Shown piece after piece: positions 5,909-12,191 of a stretch of DNA of 12,806 nucleotides. The position numbers were made by a program, and so were the translations under genes. The stretch lies in contig CAIYWM010000491.1 in NCBI GenBank assembly GCA_903929895.1, positions 1 to 12,806 on the forward strand, in the 5' to 3' direction. Each line of letters opens with the position of its first letter. Within the stretch, counting starts at the first letter, position 1. The stretch is from an uncultured Alphaproteobacteria bacterium. Its GTDB lineage: Bacteria > Pseudomonadota > Alphaproteobacteria > Reyranellales > Reyranellaceae. Below the pieces are notes generated by a model. The model was not told the origin of the DNA. It saw nothing but the letters and a program-made list of their open reading frames with translations, and made no database searches.

Positions 5909-6897
5909 AGTTCGATCCCGGCCGACTTGCTGACGCCGGCCCACAGGGCGGCGAACTCGCCGACGAAGGCCGTGTACTCGGCCGGCGTCATCGGCTTGTC
6001 GCCGGGCAGCAGCACCACTTCCTTGAAGCGCTCCACCACCTCGGGCGCCTTGTAGGCCTTCTGCAGCTCGTCGTAGAGCCGAGCCACGACGTCGGGCGAC
6101 ATCCCCTTGGGACCGGAGACTCCGACCCAGGTCGAGGTCGTGAGCTTGGGGAAACCCTGCTCGGCAAAGGTCGGGGCGTTCGGATACATGTCGAGGCGCT
6201 TGGCCGAGCTGACCGCCAGCAGGCGGACCTTGCCGGAGTTGATGTGCGGCACGTTGGTCGTGATCGGGTCGAACATCGAGGGGATGGCGCCGGCCAGCAT
6301 GTCCTGCAGCGACGGCGCGGAGCCGCGATAGGGGACGTGCTTCAGCTTGACGCCCGCCAGGCTGCCCAGCAGTTCGCCCATCAGGTGGGTGTTGGAACCG
6401 ATGCCCGAGCTGCCAAAGGCGATCTCGTCGGGCTTGGCCTTGGCGGCGGCGATGTAGTCGGCCAGCGTCTTGTAGGGAGAATCGCCCGGCACGATCAGGA
6501 CGTTGGGCGTATGGCCGATCAGGGTCACGTGGGTGAAGTCCGTCACCACGTTGTACGGCAGCTTGGGATAGATTCCGGGCGCGATGCCGAGCGGGGAGGC
6601 ATGCGAGATCACGAGCGTATAGCCGTCCGGCGCGGCCTTGGCGGCCAGGTCCGAGCCGATCGTTCCGCCGGCGCCGGGCCGGTTCTCGACCACCACCTGG
6701 GTGCCGAGTGCGGCCGAAAGCTTGGGCGCCAGGATGCGGGAAATCGTGTCGGCGGTGCCGCCGGGCGGGAAGGTGGCGATCAGCTTGATCGGCTGCTTGG
6801 TCGGCCAGCCGGGGCTCGCCTTGACGGCGGGGGCGGCCAGCGAGGAGCCCAGGGTGGCGGCCGATGCGGCCAGGACAGTACGGCGGGTCAGTTTCAT
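5896..6897 (-). CDS. Bug/TctC-family periplasmic solute-binding protein
   Basis: A 333-aa secreted substrate-binding protein of the tripartite tricarboxylate transporter (TTT) family, which captures small carboxylates in the periplasm. The N-terminus MKLTRRTVLAASAATLG has a twin-arginine-like TRRTVLA motif and a hydrophobic stretch, with likely cleavage after AVKA (residue 27). Family signatures are FPPGGTADTISR (43-54), ENRPGAGGTIGSD (71-83) and DGYTL (91-95), followed by the VPYRG and DPITTNVPHI regions. Length is typical (about 320-335). The start ATG at 6897 has GGAG 6 nt upstream. No TctA/TctB membrane subunits are visible, so it is an orphan binding protein here, as is common where this family is expanded. 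The ligand cannot be predicted from sequence. It may have been placed next to the reductase by chance. Confidence 0.93.
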   Translation of the reverse strand: MKLTRRTVLAASAATLGSSLAAPAVKASPGWPTKQPIKLIATFPPGGTADTISRILAPKLSAALGTQVVVENRPGAGGTIGSDLAAKAAPDGYTLVISHASPLGIAPGIYPKLPYNVVTDFTHVTLIGHTPNVLIVPGDSPYKTLADYIAAAKAKPDEIAFGSSGIGSNTHLMGELLGSLAGVKLKHVPYRGSAPSLQDMLAGAIPSMFDPITTNVPHINSGKVRLLAVSSAKRLDMYPNAPTFAEQGFPKLTTSTWVGVSGPKGMSPDVVARLYDELQKAYKAPEVVERFKEVVLLPGDKPMTPAEYTAFVGEFAALWAGVSKSAGIELELG

Positions 6898-6917
6898 GAA
6901 GCGCTCCGGTTTCCTCT

Positions 6918-6936
6918 CACGCCAATGGCTGGCGTG
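6918..6936. promoter_or_regulatory. 7-bp stem-loop in the Bug gene leader
   Basis: CACGCCA, 5-nt loop, TGGCGTG: perfect 7-bp stem, 21 nt upstream of the Bug start codon. No poly-T follows on either strand, so it is more likely a leader structure or operator than a terminator. Confidence 0.35.
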
Positions 6937-6982
6937 TTGTGCCCGGGCCTTGCAATCGATATGCCAGCGGATATCCGCCCTT

Positions 6983-7009
6983 GATTTGCCGCATGAGAGT
7001 CCGCAAATC
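6983..7009. promoter_or_regulatory. Dyad GATTTGC-N13-GCAAATC upstream of the protease
   Basis: A perfect 7-bp inverted repeat (6983-6989 and 7003-7009) with half-site centres 20 bp apart, i.e. two helical turns. That spacing suits a dimeric regulator bound on one DNA face. It ends 24 nt before the protease start codon. It could instead be an RNA stem-loop with a 13-nt loop in the leader. Confidence 0.35.
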
Positions 7010-7019
7010 CGGGCCGACC

Positions 7020-7025
7020 AAGGAG
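7020..7025 (+). promoter_or_regulatory. Ribosome-binding site fixing the protease start
   Basis: AAGGAG, 8 nt before the ATG at 7034. It is the best Shine-Dalgarno in the window and decides the start: the frame is open upstream to about 6638 but that part is antisense to the Bug gene. The signal peptide begins exactly at this ATG. Confidence 0.75.
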
Positions 7026-7033
7026 ATGTCTAT

Positions 7034-8407
7034 ATGATTCGGCGGCTGGTTCTGGCGGCGGTTCTCGTGGGATGCGGTGCGGCGACTTGCGTGGCTCCGG
7101 CCGCCCTGGCGCAGGGGCTTCCGAACTCGCGCAGCGAGCTCGCTTATTCCTTCGCGCCGCTGGTCAAGCGCGTGTCGCCGGCCGTGGTCAACATCTACAC
7201 GACCACGACCGCCCGCGTGCAGCGCCGTCTGCCGTTCCCGTTTCCCGGCGTGCCCCAGCAGGGTGGCGAGCGGGTCCAGAATTCGCTGGGTTCCGGCGTG
7301 CTGGTCGGCGCGGACGGGCTGATCGTCACCAACGCCCATGTCGTGAAGGGCGCCGACGAGATCCGGGTCGTGCTGGCCGACCGCCGCGAGTACGAGGCCA
7401 AGCTCATCACGCAGGACGAACGCTACGACCTGGCGCTGCTGCGTATCGAGGGCTCCGACGAGAAGTTCCCGTTCCTCGAGCTGCGCGATTCCGACTCGAT
7501 CGAAGTGGGCGACGTGGTGCTGGCGATCGGCAATCCGTTCGGCCTGAACCAGACCGTGACCAGCGGCATCGTGTCCGCGGTGGCGCGCAGCGCCGGCGGC
7601 ATCAACGATTCGAACTTCTTCCTGCAGACCGACGCGGCCATCAATCCGGGCAATTCGGGCGGCGCGCTGGTCGCGCTCGACGGGCGGCTGATCGGCATCA
7701 ACACGGCGATCTACTCGCAGAGCGGCGGCTCCGTGGGCATCGGCTTCGCCACGCCCTCCAACATCGTCGAGCGCATGATCTCGACCGGCACGACGGGCGG
7801 CCGCATCGTGCGGCCATGGCTGGGCGTCAGCATGCAGCGCGTGACTCCCGATCTCGCTGCGGGCTTCGGCCTGACGCGGCCGGCGGGCCTGGTCGTGAAG
7901 GACGTCTTCGTTGGCGGTCCGGGCGCGGCCGCTGGTCTGAAGCGCAACGATGTGATCGTCGGCATCCGCGAACAGACGATCGACGACGAGGCGGCCCTGC
8001 GGTTCAGGCTGTCGACGCTCAATCCCGGTACCGTCGTGCCGGTCAAGGTCATGCGCGGCGGCAAGGAAGTGGTCGTGGACCTGAAGCTCGCGGCGCCACC
8101 CGAGGATCCGCCGCGCGACCTGTCGCTGCTCGAGGGCCGGCAACCCCTGTCCGGCGCCTCGGTCGTCAACCTGTCGCCGGCGGTCGCCGAGGAAATGGGC
8201 CTGGCCGAATGGCGTCCCGGCATCATCATCGTCGAAGTGAAGCCCGGCGCCTATGCCGGCCGCTTCGTGCGTCCCGGCGACATGATACTGGGGGTCAACG
8301 GCCAGGAGGTGAAGAACGTCGCCGAACTCAAGAAGCGCGTCGCCAGCGGCATCAACAGCATCAACGTCGGCCGGGACGGCGTGGTGTTTCCCGTCCAGTT
8401 CCGCTGA
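7034..8407 (+). CDS. DegP/HtrA-family periplasmic serine endopeptidase with two PDZ domains
   Basis: A 457-aa envelope quality-control protease that degrades or holds misfolded periplasmic proteins. The signal peptide, MIRRLVLAAVLVGCGAATCV..., has likely cleavage after ALA (about residue 26). The trypsin-like domain (about 40-250) has the full triad: H102 (TNAHV), D132 (YDLAL) and S208 (GNSGG). PDZ1 spans about 260-350 (RPWLGVSMQRV, GAAAGLKRNDVIVG). PDZ2 spans about 375-455 (GAYAGRFVRPGDMILGVNG) and is less canonical. Family length is about 450-500, so this is full length. LVGC at 11-14 also fits a lipobox, so a lipoprotein is an alternative. The start is set by AAGGAG 8 nt upstream. rarA follows 20 nt after the stop, probably as an operon. 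I cannot tell DegP from DegQ or a Muc-D-like member. Confidence 0.95.
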   Translation: MIRRLVLAAVLVGCGAATCVAPAALAQGLPNSRSELAYSFAPLVKRVSPAVVNIYTTTTARVQRRLPFPFPGVPQQGGERVQNSLGSGVLVGADGLIVTNAHVVKGADEIRVVLADRREYEAKLITQDERYDLALLRIEGSDEKFPFLELRDSDSIEVGDVVLAIGNPFGLNQTVTSGIVSAVARSAGGINDSNFFLQTDAAINPGNSGGALVALDGRLIGINTAIYSQSGGSVGIGFATPSNIVERMISTGTTGGRIVRPWLGVSMQRVTPDLAAGFGLTRPAGLVVKDVFVGGPGAAAGLKRNDVIVGIREQTIDDEAALRFRLSTLNPGTVVPVKVMRGGKEVVVDLKLAAPPEDPPRDLSLLEGRQPLSGASVVNLSPAVAEEMGLAEWRPGIIIVEVKPGAYAGRFVRPGDMILGVNGQEVKNVAELKKRVASGINSINVGRDGVVFPVQFR

Positions 8408-8427
8408 CCCCCTGAAAGCGTCGGGCC

Positions 8428-9717
8428 GTGCCGGCTGAACTCTTCGCCTCGCTCGCCCCGACGCCGCTCGCCGAACGCCTGCGTCCCAAGGCGCTGGCCG
8501 AGATCCTGGGCCAGGATCACCTGCTCGGGCCCGAGGGGCCGCTCGGCCGCATGCTCGAGGCCCGCAAGCTCGGCTCCCTGATCCTCTGGGGACCGCCGGG
8601 CTGCGGCAAGACAACCATCGCCCGGCTCCTCGCCGAGGCCGTGGACCTGCACTTCGAGCCGCTGTCGGCGGTGTTCTCGGGCGTGGCCGACCTGCGCCGC
8701 GTGTTCGAGGCGGCGCGTCAGCGCCGCAAGGACGGCAAGGGCACCTTGCTCTTCGTCGACGAGATTCATCGCTTCAACCGTGCCCAGCAGGACGGCTTCC
8801 TGCCCTATGTCGAGGACGGCACGGTGACGCTGATCGGCGCCACCACCGAAAACCCGTCCTTCGAGCTCAATGCCGCGCTCCTGTCGCGCTGTCAGGTGCT
8901 GGTCCTGCGCCGTCTCGACGACGCGGCGCTGTCGACGCTGCTGGCGAGGGTCGAGGAGGCGATCGGCCGCACGCTGCCGGTTGACGAGACGGGTCGCCAG
9001 GCCCTGTTCGCCATGGCCGACGGCGACGGCCGTTACATGATCGGCCTCGCCGAACAGCTCGCGCAACTGAAGGACAAGGGTCCTGTGCCGCCGGCGCGTC
9101 TGGCGACACTCCTGCAGAAGCGCGCGCCGCTCTACGACAAGGCCCAGGAGGCGCACTACAACCTGATCAGCGCGCTGCACAAGTCGCTGCGCGGGTCCGA
9201 CGTCGATGCCGCGCTCTACTGGTTCGCCCGCATGCTCGATGGCGGCGAGGATCCCAAGTACATCGCCCGCCGCCTGGTGCGCTTCGCCGTCGAAGATATC
9301 GGCATGGCCGATCCGCAGGCGCTGACCCAGACGCTGGCGGCGTGGGAGACCTACGAACGGCTGGGCTCACCCGAAGGCGAACTGGCGATCGCGCAGGCGG
9401 TGATCTATCTCGGCACCGCGCCGAAATCGAACGCCGCCTATGTCGCCTTCGGTGCCGCCAAGCGCGCCGCCAAGACACACGGCTCGCTGACGCCGCCGAT
9501 GCATATCCTGAACGCGCCGACCAAGCTCATGAAGGAGATCGGCTACGGCAAGGGTTACGAGTACGACCACAATGCCGCCGATGGTTTTTCCGGCCAGAAC
9601 TACTTTCCCGACGGCATGGCGCGGGAGGAGTTCTATCAGCCCGTCGAGCGCGGCTTCGAGCGCGAGATCGTGAAGCGGCTCGAATACTGGAAGAGGCTCA
9701 GGGAAAAGAAGCGTTAG
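8428..9717 (+). CDS. rarA: Replication-associated recombination protein A (MgsA/RarA AAA+ ATPase)
   Basis: A 429-aa cytosolic clamp-loader-like AAA+ ATPase that acts at stalled replication forks, associating with single-stranded DNA and SSB. Visible elements are the N-terminal PLAERLRP...LGQDHLLG block, Walker A GPPGCGKT (55-62), Walker B LLFVDEIHRF (107-116), sensor 1 GATTENPSF (137-145) with SRC R154 as the probable arginine finger, and the C-terminal DVDAALYWFARMLDGGEDP...RRLVRFAVEDIG tetramerisation region. It ends with the family's GYGKGYEYDH...GQNYFPDG segment. Length matches RarA (about 430-450). The start is GTG at 8428: a TGA lies 15 nt upstream in frame and no ATG precedes residue 42. 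There is no strong ribosome-binding site, so it may be coupled to the protease gene 20 nt upstream. Confidence 0.96.
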   Translation: MPAELFASLAPTPLAERLRPKALAEILGQDHLLGPEGPLGRMLEARKLGSLILWGPPGCGKTTIARLLAEAVDLHFEPLSAVFSGVADLRRVFEAARQRRKDGKGTLLFVDEIHRFNRAQQDGFLPYVEDGTVTLIGATTENPSFELNAALLSRCQVLVLRRLDDAALSTLLARVEEAIGRTLPVDETGRQALFAMADGDGRYMIGLAEQLAQLKDKGPVPPARLATLLQKRAPLYDKAQEAHYNLISALHKSLRGSDVDAALYWFARMLDGGEDPKYIARRLVRFAVEDIGMADPQALTQTLAAWETYERLGSPEGELAIAQAVIYLGTAPKSNAAYVAFGAAKRAAKTHGSLTPPMHILNAPTKLMKEIGYGKGYEYDHNAADGFSGQNYFPDGMAREEFYQPVERGFEREIVKRLEYWKRLREKKR

Positions 9718-9734
9718 GCCGAGCAAAGCCCGGC
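9718..9734. terminator. Imperfect hairpin between rarA and the L,D-transpeptidase
   Basis: GCCG-A-GC, loop AAA, GC-C-CGGC: six base pairs with one A-C mismatch, beginning directly after the rarA stop in a 28-nt convergent gap. Position favours termination, but no T-run follows. A further GC-rich CCGGCCGG palindrome overlaps it and could compete. Confidence 0.35.
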
Positions 9735-9745
9735 CGGCGCTTACC

Positions 9746-11230
9746 TCAGGGCTTGGCCATCGCTCTGACGACCCGGCGGTCGCGGCCGTAGACATCGTCG
9801 CGGAAGGTCGGCACGCCGTCGGCATTGGCGCTGACGGTCCGGTAGGTCACGTAGAGGTTGATCGGCTCGGGGAAGGTGTAATGGGCCTGCTGGCCGTCCC
9901 GGATCACCTGCTGGACCCGGTCCTTGCTGAAGCCGTTCTTGCCGTTGAAGACCTTCTCCACGAAGTCGAGCGGGTTCTGCAGGCGGATGCAGCCGTGGCT
10001 GAAGTTGCGGCTGCCCTCGGTGAACAGCCAGCGGCTCGCCGTGTCGTGCATGTAGATCCCGTACTTGTTGTTGAACGGGAAGAAGATGTAGCCCAGCGCG
10101 TTCGAAGCGCCCGAATCCTGCCGGATGCGATAGGGGAAAGCCTTGGGATGGATGGAGCTCCAGTCGATCGTGTTGGGATCGATCTCCTCGTCGTGGCTCC
10201 AGCTCGCGAAGATCTTGAAGCCGTTGCTGGCCAGGGCGTTGGGGTTACGCCGCAGCATCGGCAGGTACTCCTCGCCGGCGATCGACGGCGGCACCGTCCA
10301 GTAGGGATTGGTCTGGAAGCCGCGCATGGTCGACTGAATCTCGGGCGTCGGGTCCTTCGGCGTGCCGACGATGACCTGGCTCTGGAAGGCGACCTTGCCC
10401 TCGTTCACGAACACCATCGAATAGTCGCCGGTGTTCACGTAGACGAAGCGGCTGCCGAGATCCTCCGGCAGCCAGCGGCGGCGCTCGAGGTTGGCGACGA
10501 TCTGCTCGATGCGCTCGTCGATCGTGGTGTTGAGCGACCGGACGGTCTTGGCGCCGATGACGCCATCGACGGTCAGGCCTTTCATCTCCTGGTAGGACTT
10601 GACCACGCCGACCAGCGGCTCGTCGTAGAGGTCGGTGACCGCGCCGGCCGGCGGCACCGTGAAGTCGAGTTCGGCCAGGCGCTTGCGTAGGACGGGCACG
10701 CGGGCGTCGATCATGCCGGGCTTCAGCGCGCTGCCGTCGGGCATGGCCGTAAAGGTCGTGCGGGTCTTCTTCTCGCGCCAGGCCGCGAGCGCCTTCTGCA
10801 GCGCCGGGTAGTCGCCCTTGGGCGGCAGCGTGGCGAGGTAAGCCGCGAAGTCGGACGCGTCGGCCGCCGCCTGCAGCAGCTCGGCCTTGTCGGCCTTGCG
10901 CTGGATGATGTCGATTTCCTTGTCGACCCTGTTGGCCCGGACACGGCCGGTCGAGACGTCGCTGGCATAGGCGACGAAGGCGGCTGACAGGATGGCTTCG
11001 GCCGCGGCCGGATCGGCGCCCGTCGCCATCGCCTTCTCGACCTCGGCAAGGTTGTACCAGGCGGGATCCAGCCCGTGGTCGCCGGAGCTGCGCAGCGCCT
11101 TCAGCAATGCCTCGGCACGTGCCGTCGCAGGGCCGGATCCGGTCCACAGGACGCCCGAAGCGTAGGAGGAGGCTCCCGAAAAGGAGAGCGCGAACGCCAG
11201 GAAAGCGGCGAAAAAATTCAATCGATTCAC
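9746..11230 (-). CDS. L,D-transpeptidase, YcbB/LdtD-like, with PG-binding domain
   Basis: A 494-aa envelope enzyme that makes 3-3 cross-links in peptidoglycan (or attaches proteins to it) through a catalytic cysteine. The signal peptide MNRLNFFAAFLAFALSFSGASSYA is cleaved at about residue 24. A helical scaffold domain (about 30-165) follows, then a peptidoglycan-binding repeat (about 175-235, VPVLRKRLAELDF...VKSYQEMKGLTVDGVIG), and a YkuD catalytic domain (about 260-450). The active site YMHDT (H395) and SRNFSHGCIRLQNP (C414) are intact. Scaffold + PG_binding_1 + YkuD is the YcbB-type layout; E. coli YcbB is longer (about 615 aa). The start is GTG at 11228-11230: a TGA lies two codons upstream in frame and the signal peptide starts here. 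No Shine-Dalgarno; a TATAAT box ends 6 nt before the GTG. Confidence 0.94.
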   Translation of the reverse strand: MNRLNFFAAFLAFALSFSGASSYASGVLWTGSGPATARAEALLKALRSSGDHGLDPAWYNLAEVEKAMATGADPAAAEAILSAAFVAYASDVSTGRVRANRVDKEIDIIQRKADKAELLQAAADASDFAAYLATLPPKGDYPALQKALAAWREKKTRTTFTAMPDGSALKPGMIDARVPVLRKRLAELDFTVPPAGAVTDLYDEPLVGVVKSYQEMKGLTVDGVIGAKTVRSLNTTIDERIEQIVANLERRRWLPEDLGSRFVYVNTGDYSMVFVNEGKVAFQSQVIVGTPKDPTPEIQSTMRGFQTNPYWTVPPSIAGEEYLPMLRRNPNALASNGFKIFASWSHDEEIDPNTIDWSSIHPKAFPYRIRQDSGASNALGYIFFPFNNKYGIYMHDTASRWLFTEGSRNFSHGCIRLQNPLDFVEKVFNGKNGFSKDRVQQVIRDGQQAHYTFPEPINLYVTYRTVSANADGVPTFRDDVYGRDRRVVRAMAKP

Positions 11231-11236
11231 AGTTCA

Positions 11237-11265
11237 ATTATATGGAGAATCGGCGGATTCGTCCA
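11237..11265 (-). promoter_or_regulatory. Candidate promoter of the L,D-transpeptidase gene
   Basis: Read on the minus strand: TGGACG (11265-11260), 17-nt spacer, TATAAT (11242-11237). The -10 box is a perfect consensus in GC-rich DNA and the -35 matches 4 of 6. The predicted transcription start falls at or within 1-2 nt of the GTG start codon, implying a leaderless mRNA. The -35 begins immediately after the stop codon of the upstream hydrolase gene. Confidence 0.45.
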
Positions 11266-11281
11266 TCAGCGCACGAATCCG
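11254..11281 (-). terminator. 8-bp stem-loop spanning the hydrolase stop codon
   Basis: CGGATTCG (11254-11261), a 12-nt loop, CGAATCCG (11274-11281): a perfect 8-bp inverted repeat. The TGA of the hydrolase gene (11266-11268) lies in the loop, and the transpeptidase -35 box overlaps the stem. It could terminate the hydrolase mRNA, although no T-run follows, or act as an operator for the transpeptidase promoter. Confidence 0.4.
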
Positions 11282-12156
11282 TGAACGGCCAGGAAGGCAA
11301 TCAGGTCGGCGCTGGCACGCTGCTTCAGATCGGCCGTCCCGCCGCCTGCACGGGCGCCGCGGGTGACGCAGTGCCGTCGTGCCCAGGCCTGGAACGCCGG
11401 CTCGTCCAGCGCCCGGCCCAGCGCGGGCACGAAGTGACGTCCGTCGTCCTCGATGAAGTTGCGGCAGCACGACCAGTTCTCGGCGTCCTTGATGTCGAAG
11501 ACGGGTCCCAGTGATTCCCATCCATGGTGGGCGCTGCCATAGACCTTCACCCGGATCTGCTGGTTCCCAGCCGCGCGCATGCGTTCGGCGTATTCGATCG
11601 CCAGCTCGGCCGGCGTGTAGTCGTCCTTGGCGGCCAGCATGAGGAACATCGGCCGTCCGTGCGTGGTGGCGTCGCGATGCTGGGCGGTCGCGCCGGGGCA
11701 GAGAGCGACGTGGATGTCGAACAGGTGCGGGAAGTCACGTCGCCAGCGCTGGCGCACGGCGAGGGCGGCGTTGAGCGTCGCCACCCCACCCTTGGAGACG
11801 CCCATGATGCCGATCCGCGCCGGATCAATGCGGCGGTCGCCGCGGAGCAGCGCGAGGGCCGCGAAGGCGTCGCCCTCCATCTGGGCCGCCGAAACCAGGC
11901 TCTGGTCGGCCACGGTGCGGCGAACGCCGCGGCTCCTGAAACTGTCGACAATCAGCGCCGCCGCGCCGGCGGCGTTCAGCAGGTCGGCATAATAGTGCTC
12001 ACGGTGGCGCTGGACGCCGGCGCTGCTGGTCAGGATGACCATGCAGGGCACCGGACCGGGCCTGTCGTCGGGAATGTGCAGGGTCGCGGAGATTCGCGCC
12101 GGACGGCAGGCCGTCGGATGCTCGAACGTCAGCGTGTCGAAGGACACCGATTCCAT
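11266..12156 (-). CDS. Dienelactone-hydrolase-family alpha/beta hydrolase
   Basis: A 296-aa protein with the alpha/beta-hydrolase layout of the dienelactone hydrolase family. It has no signal peptide or membrane segment, so it is probably cytosolic. The first strands (ATLHIPDDRPGPVPCMVILTSSAGV) are followed by VDSFRSRGV (70-78), the nucleophile elbow GVSKGG (119-124, S121), an acid at D178 or D179 (AAKDDYTP), and a histidine at H210 or H211 (GSAHHGWE). A true dienelactone hydrolase has Cys as nucleophile; here it is Ser. The substrate is unknown, and 'dienelactone hydrolase' should be read as the family name. The start ATG at 12156 has AGGGT close upstream and no in-frame alternative nearby. 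It lies 35 nt upstream of the transpeptidase gene on the same strand; the divergent rluC/D-type gene starts 35 nt away. Confidence 0.85.
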   Translation of the reverse strand: MESVSFDTLTFEHPTACRPARISATLHIPDDRPGPVPCMVILTSSAGVQRHREHYYADLLNAAGAAALIVDSFRSRGVRRTVADQSLVSAAQMEGDAFAALALLRGDRRIDPARIGIMGVSKGGVATLNAALAVRQRWRRDFPHLFDIHVALCPGATAQHRDATTHGRPMFLMLAAKDDYTPAELAIEYAERMRAAGNQQIRVKVYGSAHHGWESLGPVFDIKDAENWSCCRNFIEDDGRHFVPALGRALDEPAFQAWARRHCVTRGARAGGGTADLKQRASADLIAFLAVHGFVR

Positions 12157-12184
12157 GGACCCTGTGTAGCTTGTCCCGTAGTTT
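12156..12184 (+). promoter_or_regulatory. Candidate promoter of the pseudouridine synthase gene
   Basis: TGGACC (12156-12161), 17-nt spacer, TAGTTT (12179-12184), ending 7 nt before the ATG. Both boxes are weak (4 and 3 of 6). The whole divergent gap is 35 nt, so any promoter for either gene must overlap the other gene's start. No Shine-Dalgarno precedes the ATG at 12192. Confidence 0.25.
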
Positions 12185-12191
12185 GTGCGCC

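Larger units (their letters stand above)
6898..7033. promoter_or_regulatory. Divergent regulatory region, Bug gene / DegP-like protease
   Basis: A 136-nt spacer shared by two divergent genes. From left to right it holds: the Bug ribosome-binding site GGAG (plus-strand CTCC, 6904-6907); a stem-loop, CACGCCA(6918-6924)-ATGGC-TGGCGTG(6930-6936), in the Bug leader; a dyad at 6983-7009; and the protease ribosome-binding site AAGGAG (7020-7025). A TTGCAA (6950-6955)-N16-TATCCG pair is a poor promoter candidate on the plus strand. No promoter can be named with confidence. Confidence 0.45.

Noticed and set aside
6638..7033. 132-residue upstream extension of the DegP-like protease
   Set aside because: It is antisense to the Bug gene; the signal peptide and a strong AAGGAG place the start at 7034.
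6917..8614. 565-residue open frame on the minus strand opposite the protease and rarA start
   Set aside because: It spans two well-supported plus-strand genes and their spacer; composition is typical of antisense translation in GC-rich DNA.
9746..12156. Genomic island or mobile element carrying the transpeptidase and hydrolase genes
   Set aside because: No integrase, transposase, terminal repeats or tRNA are seen, and base composition looks like the flanks by eye.
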